Shown here: positions 7,524 to 14,354 of the stretch, piece by piece
How the letters are laid out: the number at the start of each line of letters is the position of its first letter
How positions within the stretch are numbered: the stretch's first letter is position 1
NCBI GenBank assembly: GCA_910589385.1
Contig: CAJUTU010000058.1
Coordinates: 1 to 20,381, forward strand
DNA: 20,381 nt
Source of the DNA: an uncultured Lachnospiraceae bacterium
GTDB taxonomy: Bacteria; Bacillota; Clostridia; Lachnospirales; Lachnospiraceae
Reading direction: 5' to 3'
Translations under genes and position numbers: made by a program
The notes under the pieces: generated by a model
What the model was told of the DNA's origin: nothing
Seen by the model: only the letters and a program-made list of their open reading frames with translations
Databases searched by the model: none

Positions 7524-8960
7524 ATGGCAAAGGATAAGAATGAGGTCCGCTATGATGCGGACGGCGCAAGACGCGTGATGCGTACAGGGGATTACATGGC
7601 TGATTTCAGCGGACAGCTTGCACTGGGACTGATGGGAAATATTGTAGGACAGCTCACCTATTTCTACACGGATAAAGTGGGACTGGCGGTTGGCGGTGTC
7701 GGGATTGTTATGGCGATTGCAAAATTTATTGACGCTTTTACGGATGTAATTTTTGGGAATATGATTGACCATTCCAAGGGCGGCAATAAAAAATATTATC
7801 AGTGGATGCTCCGTATGGCGGTTCCGGCTGCTGCAATTATGATACTGATGTTTACTGTGCCGGTTCAGGTAGGACAGATTCCCGCACTTGCCTATGTGCT
7901 GATTACGAACCTGCTTTTGACGGCAGTGATTTATACAATGATTGCAACGCCGTTTTCTGCCGTTATGGTGGTCCGTACCAATAGCCAGAGTGAGCGCGGC
8001 AGTATGGGTGTATTCCGCGCGGTGGGGAATTATGGCGCAGGTATGATTATTTCTATTGCAACGATTCCAGTGACGAATATTCTTGGCGGAACTCAGAGCG
8101 CATGGATTAAGTATGGCGCTGTTCTGGCGCTTCTCGTCCTGCTGTTATTCCTTATATGCTACAACAACGGACGGAAAGCCGTATTTGTATCCGACCTGGA
8201 AACAGAAGGGATGGCAGGTGGGATGGCGGCAGCTTCAGAAGAAGAGGCGGTTCCGTTTCCACAGGCTATGGGTATGCTGCTGAAAAACAAATATTGGGTG
8301 ATCGTACTGATGTTCAATCTGATTACAGCAGTTACCAATGCAATTTCCGGTTCTTCCGGGGCATACTACTGCAAATGGATTTTCGGAAATGACGGGCTTG
8401 TAGGTCTTTTAGGCGCAGTAGGCATGCTGGCTACGGTAGTTGGTTTTATTTTATCCAAGCCGATTATTGCAAAACTGGGTGTTACCAGGACCATCAATGT
8501 AGGTCTGCTTGGGGCGGCGGTTACGGCGGCTGTCCGCAGTCTGATTCCTACGAATTTTACGGTGTATATGGTGACAGGGCTATTGGGAAGTTTTATCCAG
8601 ATTCCGCTGATGTGCCTGTATGGAGTGCTGCTTGCTATGGCGGTAGACTATAACGAATGGAAATATGATAAGACGCTGGTGGCGACTGCCTCCGGGGCAA
8701 TTGGGTTTGGAAACAAGGTTGGGAACGGTCTGGGTTCCCTGTTGTTAAGTCTGTTCCTTGTACTTGGTTCCTATGACGCTACATTATCGGCAGCGACGCC
8801 TTCCATGAGAATTGCTATTTACGGATTCTCCAACTACCTTCCGGTAGTGATTAATCTTTTGATGTTCTTTATCTTTAGAAAGTTTGATCTGGAAAAGAAG
8901 CTTCCGGGAATGCGTGAAGAGGTAGCGGCGAGAAAAGCGGCAAAACAGAACGAGAATTAG
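7524..8960 (+). CDS. GPH-family (MelB-like) sugar:cation symporter, MFS
   Basis: 478-residue inner-membrane transporter with about twelve hydrophobic segments. The N-terminal region GDYMADFSGQLALGLMGNIVG and the FIDAFTD motif of helix 2 mark the glycoside-pentoside-hexuronide:cation symporter family. Asp70 and Asp74 align with the cation-binding aspartates of MelB, followed by a GNMIDHSKGG loop. The C-terminal half carries DYNEWKYDK, which corresponds to the family's cytoplasmic loop motif. It probably imports a small glycoside or oligosaccharide with Na+ or H+. It is the only transporter here and lies between the enzyme blocks, so it likely feeds all the cytosolic enzymes. AGGAGG (7511-7516) lies 7 bases before the start. 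A terminator follows immediately. Confidence 0.9.
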   Translation: MAKDKNEVRYDADGARRVMRTGDYMADFSGQLALGLMGNIVGQLTYFYTDKVGLAVGGVGIVMAIAKFIDAFTDVIFGNMIDHSKGGNKKYYQWMLRMAVPAAAIMILMFTVPVQVGQIPALAYVLITNLLLTAVIYTMIATPFSAVMVVRTNSQSERGSMGVFRAVGNYGAGMIISIATIPVTNILGGTQSAWIKYGAVLALLVLLLFLICYNNGRKAVFVSDLETEGMAGGMAAASEEEAVPFPQAMGMLLKNKYWVIVLMFNLITAVTNAISGSSGAYYCKWIFGNDGLVGLLGAVGMLATVVGFILSKPIIAKLGVTRTINVGLLGAAVTAAVRSLIPTNFTVYMVTGLLGSFIQIPLMCLYGVLLAMAVDYNEWKYDKTLVATASGAIGFGNKVGNGLGSLLLSLFLVLGSYDATLSAATPSMRIAIYGFSNYLPVVINLLMFFIFRKFDLEKKLPGMREEVAARKAAKQNEN

Positions 8961-8973
8961 ACTCAATGAAATT

Positions 8974-9023
8974 AAAAGAGGGTGTCCCAAAAGTCATAAA
9001 ATTGAGGGACACCCTCTTTTTCT
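8974..9023 (+). terminator. Strong intrinsic terminator after the symporter gene
   Basis: Perfect 15-bp stem (8974-8988 with 9006-9020) around GAGGGTGTCCC / GGGACACCCTC, a 17-base loop, and a T-rich tail (TTTTTCTTT). It ends the first enzyme block and isolates it from the next promoter region. Confidence 0.9.
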
Positions 9024-9042
9024 TTAAAAAATTGGATATAAA

Positions 9043-9070
9043 TTTACAATACAGAATGTTTTTTTACAAT
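9043..9070 (+). promoter_or_regulatory. AraC-type direct-repeat operator candidate upstream of the GH94 gene
   Basis: TTTACAATACA occurs at 9043-9053 and again at 9063-9073, a perfect 11-base direct repeat with 20-base spacing. A third TTTACAAT lies at 9101-9108, 38 bases further on and so not in the same register. This is the best-conserved of the three sites in the window and the best place to define the operator consensus. Confidence 0.55.
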
Positions 9071-9108
9071 ACATCAAAAGGCCAAGTTGCTAGAATCAGA
9101 TTTACAAT

Positions 9109-9117
9109 TGTTATAGT
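9109..9117 (+). promoter_or_regulatory. Extended -10 promoter of the GH94 to GH35-like block
   Basis: TGTTATAGT contains a TG followed one base later by TATAGT (9112-9117). The -35 region is poor (GCTAGA at 9089-9094), consistent with activator dependence. Transcription would start near 9124. An alternative is TTTACA (9101-9106) with TAAAAA (9123-9128). The direct repeats at 9043-9070 lie upstream of this promoter. Confidence 0.4.
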
Positions 9118-9176
9118 ATGCCTAAAAATCTGTAACAATGGAGTGTAATTGAGAAAATTAGGTTTGGAGGAACAGT

Positions 9177-11501
9177 ATGGCAGAACAAAAATCATGTGAC
9201 AAATTGTATGAGTTTTCTAGGGACGGGAATTCGTGTTTTATTCTGGATCCAAGGACTCCCAGATACTGGTACAATTATTTATGGAATGAAAACAGATATT
9301 GCGCCCAGATTTCTCAGATTGGGCATGGACGCAGTTATTACCTCAGTGAAAAGGCAGACATGTGCATGGTGAATCAAAATGACGCCAGATATATATATCT
9401 GAGGGATGAAGAAGACCACTCCTGCTGGAATATTGGGGAGGGACCGCTGAATACGGAGGTGGAGGATTACCGGTGTACCCACAGTATAGGTTATTCTTTG
9501 CTGGAATCGAAGTATCATGCAGTGAAAAGTTCCTGGAGGATATTCGTACCATGTGAAGGGTTCCATGAGGTATGGAGCCTGAGAATAGAAAATACAGGAA
9601 AGACGAAACGGTTTTTAAGCATTTTCCCGGTAGTGAGTTTTTATCTCGAAGGTTTTGAATATCCGAGATATTATGAGATGTATCGGTGCATGAAGACAGA
9701 ATTTAACCGGGAGCTGAATGGGATATACTGCGATTCCTCCCACCCCTTTGCGCCCCACGGCAAATATCACGGTTTTCTTGCCTCATCGGAACCTGTATAT
9801 GCCTATGACGGCGATCTGACAAAGTTCTGCGGCTCTACCAGTACGCTGACACAGCCGGATGCGTCTGCCTGCGCGCTGTTCCAGCGCCCGGATGTGGTGG
9901 TAAAAGGGCTGGACTGTACGAATTCAGAGGCGACTCTTTTCATCTTAGGCGGGGTACTGCAGCATAAGCTTGCTCTGGAGCCTGGAGAAACAAAGGAAAT
10001 CCATCTTGTATTTGGAATCAGTGATTCCCTTGCAGACGCAAGGAAAGTATCCGGGAGCATCCGGGATTTTAGGACAGTGGAGCGGGTGTTTGCAGAGGCG
10101 CAGGAATACAATTACCGCAAAATCCAGTCCCTTTTTGTACAGACTCCTGACGAAAAAATAAACCATATCATGAATAACTGGGTAAAAAAGCAGGCAGATT
10201 TTTGTATCGTGGGTAAAAAAGGAGTCCGGGATAATCTGCAGATTGCAGCGGCATTATTAGATTACAGGCAGGAAAAGGCGAAAGAGGAGATTCTGGAATG
10301 TCTGAGGCACCAGTTCCGGGACGGACATGCGGTGCTGACCTGGTATCCTTATGACGATACCCGCTATTCAGACCAGCCGTTCTGGATCATATGGGCGGTG
10401 TGCCGTCTGATAAAGGAGACAGGAGATCTGTCCCTGCTTGACGAGAAAGTCTGCTGGCAGGACGGCGGGGAGGCGACGGTTCTTGTCCATGTCCGGGCGG
10501 CGGTGGACAGATTGATCGCAGATAAAGGAAGAAACGGTCTGATACGTATCTATTTTGCGGATTGGAACGATGCATTGAATGTGACTACGGATCCGGAAGC
10601 AGAGTCTGTGATGCTGTCCCACCAGTTCTGTCTGGCGTTAAAAGAGCTTCAGGCTCTGATGAAAAAAACGGGTGATATAGAGTATGCCGGATTTTTAGAA
10701 AAGGAGTACGAAATTTTAAAGAGCGACATTAATGCGTATGCATGGGATGGAAAATGGTATATGAGGGCTTTGAGCACGGAAGAAAATATTGGCTCAAAGA
10801 ACAGCAGGGGGAGCAAGATATATCTGAATGCGCAGACATGGGCCGTATTGGCAGATGTGGCGGATGAAGAAAAGCTTTCCTTTGTGCTTGAAGCAGTAGA
10901 CAGTATGGAACATGATTTTGGGTTTCCGCTGAATATGCCCCCATATCCGGAGTATTCTCCCAATGTAGGAAGAATGTCGGGAATGCTTCCGGGATTATTT
11001 GAAAACGGCGGCGTGTACTGCCATGCGACAGGCTTTAAGATTTTGATGGATTGTAAGGCCGGACGGGGAAGCAAAGCAGTAGAAACATTAAAAAAGATCA
11101 TGCCGGACAGCGAAAAGAATCCTTCCGTGCAGTCGGGGGCGGAGCCTTATGTGTTTACCAACTGCTATTCCGCCAATCCTGGATATTATGGAAAGTCCTA
11201 TCAGTCATGGACAACAGGGACTTCCGCATGGTGCCTGATGGGGCTGTATGAGGGAATCCTGGGCGTGAAAGCAGACTATGACGGACTGCGTGTAGAGCCT
11301 TGTTTCCCGGCAGAGTGGGAGCGTGCGGAAATGACGAGAAGCTTCCGCGGTGCACAGTATCATGTAGTGTTCAAAAATCCGGAAGGTCTGGAAGGAGGCG
11401 CTGCACAGGTTACGGTGGACGGCGAACGTGTTTTCTCACAGGTTTTGCCGGATTTTAAGGATGGGTGTCAGCATGAGGTTGAGGTAATAATTGGGGAGTA
11501 G
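9177..11501 (+). CDS. Glycoside hydrolase family 94 disaccharide phosphorylase
   Basis: 774-residue inverting phosphorylase that would split a beta-linked glucoside with phosphate to give a sugar 1-phosphate, saving ATP. Family features in order: a beta-sandwich N-terminus with PRYWYNYLWN (28-37), GVRDNLQ at the start of the (alpha/alpha)6 barrel (349-355), RHQFRDG (377-383), YSDQPFW (397-403), the ADWNDALN segment (461-468) whose two aspartates (462, 465) include the general acid, CHATGF (615-620), and QSWTTGTSAW (676-685), which lines the phosphate site in the family. The C-terminus YDGLRVEPCFP is also typical. The length suits cellobiose-, laminaribiose- or cellobionate-type phosphorylases, but I cannot choose between them. 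GGAGG lies shortly before ATG 9177. Cytosolic, first gene of the second block. Confidence 0.88.
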   Translation: MAEQKSCDKLYEFSRDGNSCFILDPRTPRYWYNYLWNENRYCAQISQIGHGRSYYLSEKADMCMVNQNDARYIYLRDEEDHSCWNIGEGPLNTEVEDYRCTHSIGYSLLESKYHAVKSSWRIFVPCEGFHEVWSLRIENTGKTKRFLSIFPVVSFYLEGFEYPRYYEMYRCMKTEFNRELNGIYCDSSHPFAPHGKYHGFLASSEPVYAYDGDLTKFCGSTSTLTQPDASACALFQRPDVVVKGLDCTNSEATLFILGGVLQHKLALEPGETKEIHLVFGISDSLADARKVSGSIRDFRTVERVFAEAQEYNYRKIQSLFVQTPDEKINHIMNNWVKKQADFCIVGKKGVRDNLQIAAALLDYRQEKAKEEILECLRHQFRDGHAVLTWYPYDDTRYSDQPFWIIWAVCRLIKETGDLSLLDEKVCWQDGGEATVLVHVRAAVDRLIADKGRNGLIRIYFADWNDALNVTTDPEAESVMLSHQFCLALKELQALMKKTGDIEYAGFLEKEYEILKSDINAYAWDGKWYMRALSTEENIGSKNSRGSKIYLNAQTWAVLADVADEEKLSFVLEAVDSMEHDFGFPLNMPPYPEYSPNVGRMSGMLPGLFENGGVYCHATGFKILMDCKAGRGSKAVETLKKIMPDSEKNPSVQSGAEPYVFTNCYSANPGYYGKSYQSWTTGTSAWCLMGLYEGILGVKADYDGLRVEPCFPAEWERAEMTRSFRGAQYHVVFKNPEGLEGGAAQVTVDGERVFSQVLPDFKDGCQHEVEVIIGE

Positions 11502-11574
11502 ACGGAGACTGGGACAGGACGGCGTTATGGCTGCACATAGGAATAGAACAAATATAAAAAAGGAGTCGAACAAG

Positions 11575-14301
11575 ATGAAAATCTATGATTTTACGATAGA
11601 ATATCAGACAGAACCGAAAGGATTGGGCGTAAGGAAGCCGCGTTTTTCATGGAAAATGGAATCCGGGGAGAAGGATGTGGTGCAGAAAGCATATCATTTG
11701 CGGACGTTTTGCGAGGGAAAACCTGTATGGGACAGCGGAAGGATTGATTCTGCACAGTCTGTTCTGATTCCTTATGGCGGCCCGGACCTTGAGGAGGAAA
11801 AGGAGTATCAGGTTCATCTTGCAGTGGAAGATAATTATGGTAATTCTGCGGAAAGTGATACTGTATTTTCTACAGGGATTTATGACACGGCGCATTTTAA
11901 GGCGAAGATGATTACCCATGATTTCAGCAGGGAGGAAACCGCCTGCCCGGTATTTTACCGCTCTTTTTCTGCAAAAAAGCCGGTGGATAAAGCCTGCCTG
12001 TACGCCACTGCCTATGGGGTATATGAGATAACGCTGAATGGGAAACGGATAGGAGACACATATATGTGTCCCGGCTGGACGGATTACCATAAGCGCCTGC
12101 AGTATCAGTATTATGATATTACAGAGGAGATATGCCGGGAGAACTGTATCGAGATGACAGTTGGGAATGGATGGTATAAAGGGATTCTAAGCTTTGACTG
12201 TAAGCCGGATCGTTACGGAGAACGGACAGGAGCTTTTGCGGAAATCCATATCCTTTATACGGACGGCAGCAGGGAAGTGATCGCCACAGATACTGACTGG
12301 AAGGTGAGGACAGGACAGATCCGATACAGCGAGATCTATATGGGAGAGACGCTGGATACGGACGCTGCCGATATGATAGAAGGAAGGGTGTCGGAAGCGG
12401 ATTTTGACCCGTCGGTCCTGGTTCCCCAGGAAAATGAGCCGGTGCGGGTTACGGAGCGTATTCCTGCGAAAAAGGTTTTTACGGATCCTAAGGGAAACCG
12501 TCTGGTGGATTTTGGACAGAATCTGACCGGTCTGGTGGAACTGAACATAAAAGGGGAAAGAGGGCAGAAGGTAACTGTCCGGCATGCGGAAGTTTTGGAT
12601 AGGGACGGGGTCTTTTATCCGGATACGCTGCGCACGGCCATTTCTACGGATACTTATATTCTAAATGGAGAGGTACAGGTTTTGATGCCTCATTTTACCT
12701 TCCATGGATTCCGGTATATTGCCGTAGAGGGAATCGAAACGATGAAGCCGGAGATGTTTACAGCATGCGCAATGCATTCAGATATGAGAAAGACAGGGGC
12801 TTTCCATTGTTCCAATCCGGAGGTAAACCAGTTACAGAGCAATATCGAGTGGGGGCTTCGGGATAATTTCTTTGATATTCCGTCTGACTGTCCCCAGAGG
12901 GACGAGCGGCTTGGCTGGATGGGGGACGCACAGGTATTTTCCTGGACTGCGGCGTTTAACCGCAATACGGCTTTGTTTTTCTCAAAGTGGATGAAAGACG
13001 TGGCGGCGGCTTCCTCTCTGGAGGAGGGGGTTCCCCATATTGTTCCGGATATTCAGGGAACCTACAGTTCCGCAGGATGGAGCGACGCGGCGGTTATTAT
13101 TCCCTGGGTGGTATACCAGACCTATGGGGATGTGCGTATCTTAGAGGAATCCTGGCAGTGCATGCATGAGTGGGTAGATTATATCCATAACAGGGTCAAT
13201 GAGGACGGACTGTGGATGACCAATTATCAGTACGGAGACTGGCTGGCTCTGGACCGGGAGCAGGGAGATAAGAGCGTCGGGGCAACGGATATCTATCTGG
13301 TGGCCAATGCATATTACCTGTATGTGACCAGTCTGGTGGCACAGACGGCCAGAGTGCTGGGGAAAGACAAAGATGCAGAATATTATGAGGAACTGCATGC
13401 AAAAACGCTGGAATCCTTCCAGGAGGAATATTATACGTCCAGAGGCAGGATTGTCAGCGAGACACAGACAGGGTGCGTGCTGTCCCTGCACTTCGGACTG
13501 GCAAAGGAAAAGGATCGGGAGAAGATATTAAACACTTTGCTTGCTAATGTCGAAGACCATAAAAATCATCTGACCACTGGATTTCTGGGGACTCCATATC
13601 TGTGCCATGCCTTATCGGACAACGGAGCGCACCAGATGGCGTCCATTTTATTTATGCGCGACGATTACCCTTCCTGGCTTTATGCGGTGAAGAAGGGAGC
13701 CACGACCATCTGGGAGCGGTGGGACGCAATCATGCCAGACGGAACGATGCACCATCCGGGACTGAATTCTATGAACCATTATGCCTATGGTTCTATCGGG
13801 GACTGGATATACCGGAAGATCGGCGGCGTCAATCAGTTGGAGGCCGGATATCACAGATTCTATGTAAGGCCTATGTTTGTACGTGGAATTGAAGAGGCGC
13901 GCACGGAGCTTGAAACGCCCTACGGAAAAATCGTATCTGCGTGGAGCTGTAAAAACAAAAAGATTCATGTGGAGATCCATGTTCCCGCAAATACATCGGC
14001 AGTGATCTATCTGCCGGAGAAAGAGGAAGGCTTAAACGTCGGTTCAGGTACGTATATTTATGAATACGATACAGCCACCAGCCTGAAGGAACTTAGGTTC
14101 AGCCTTGATAATACACTGGGCGAAGTCATGGCAGAGCCGCTGGGAAAACAAATGCTGGATCAGATGGTGCCGGAATTGATGGCAAACCCGATGATTGAAT
14201 ACGCAAAACAGATGACCCTTGCAGAAGGAATCAGTTCAGCGCCGGAGATCCGGGCCGTATACGAGGCGATCATTGGGGCGCTGAACGGGCAGGAGGCTTA
14301 A
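11575..14301 (+). CDS. Glycoside hydrolase family 78 alpha-L-rhamnosidase
   Basis: 908-residue inverting enzyme that removes terminal alpha-L-rhamnose. N-terminal beta domains precede DFGQNLTGLVEL (312-323) and the HFTFHGFRYI motif (373-382). The (alpha/alpha)6 barrel has SDCPQRDERLGWMGDA (437-452), which binds rhamnose and contains candidate acid Glu444, and TIWERWD (711-717), with candidate base Glu714. A Bac_rhamnosid_C-type beta domain follows (about 745-835). The final residues 842-908 are an extra TLGEVM module shared with the first GH3 enzyme. Start: AGGAG (11561-11565) lies 9 bases before ATG 11575; upstream in-frame ATGs lack a good site. No signal peptide, so it acts inside the cell, probably on an imported rhamnoside. 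73 bases separate it from the phosphorylase gene. Confidence 0.92.
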   Translation: MKIYDFTIEYQTEPKGLGVRKPRFSWKMESGEKDVVQKAYHLRTFCEGKPVWDSGRIDSAQSVLIPYGGPDLEEEKEYQVHLAVEDNYGNSAESDTVFSTGIYDTAHFKAKMITHDFSREETACPVFYRSFSAKKPVDKACLYATAYGVYEITLNGKRIGDTYMCPGWTDYHKRLQYQYYDITEEICRENCIEMTVGNGWYKGILSFDCKPDRYGERTGAFAEIHILYTDGSREVIATDTDWKVRTGQIRYSEIYMGETLDTDAADMIEGRVSEADFDPSVLVPQENEPVRVTERIPAKKVFTDPKGNRLVDFGQNLTGLVELNIKGERGQKVTVRHAEVLDRDGVFYPDTLRTAISTDTYILNGEVQVLMPHFTFHGFRYIAVEGIETMKPEMFTACAMHSDMRKTGAFHCSNPEVNQLQSNIEWGLRDNFFDIPSDCPQRDERLGWMGDAQVFSWTAAFNRNTALFFSKWMKDVAAASSLEEGVPHIVPDIQGTYSSAGWSDAAVIIPWVVYQTYGDVRILEESWQCMHEWVDYIHNRVNEDGLWMTNYQYGDWLALDREQGDKSVGATDIYLVANAYYLYVTSLVAQTARVLGKDKDAEYYEELHAKTLESFQEEYYTSRGRIVSETQTGCVLSLHFGLAKEKDREKILNTLLANVEDHKNHLTTGFLGTPYLCHALSDNGAHQMASILFMRDDYPSWLYAVKKGATTIWERWDAIMPDGTMHHPGLNSMNHYAYGSIGDWIYRKIGGVNQLEAGYHRFYVRPMFVRGIEEARTELETPYGKIVSAWSCKNKKIHVEIHVPANTSAVIYLPEKEEGLNVGSGTYIYEYDTATSLKELRFSLDNTLGEVMAEPLGKQMLDQMVPELMANPMIEYAKQMTLAEGISSAPEIRAVYEAIIGALNGQEA
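14098..14301 (+). other. C-terminal TLGEVM module of the GH78 enzyme
   Basis: Residues 842-908 begin FSLDNTLGEVM and continue with GKQML, as in the GH3 tail that begins YTLNSTLGEVM and continues GQRLL. The module is also methionine-rich (Met852, 860, 864, 869, 873, 880) and helical in character. It lies beyond the normal end of a GH78 enzyme. Confidence 0.55.
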
Positions 14302-14303
14302 CA

Positions 14304-14354
14304 ATGTTGGAATCAGAAGGAGAGATAAGAACGGATTATGAAGAGTATATATAA
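14304..14354 (+). CDS. Possible 16-residue leader peptide overlapping the second GH3 start
   Basis: ATG 14304 has AGGAGG at 14291-14296 with 7 bases between, a better start signal than that of the following GH3 gene. The frame encodes MLESEGEIRTDYEEYI and stops at 14352-14354, 17 bases inside the GH3 gene in another frame. Translating ribosomes could terminate there and re-initiate at ATG 14338, coupling the GH3 gene to the rhamnosidase. The peptide itself shows no recognisable function and may not be a real product. Confidence 0.3.
   Translation: MLESEGEIRTDYEEYI

Noticed and set aside
8974..9023. GGGTGTCCC...GGGACACCC hairpin as an insertion-sequence end or repeat element
   Set aside because: Only one copy in the window, no transposase and no target duplication seen; position and T-tail fit a plain terminator. 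A genome-wide search could revive the idea.
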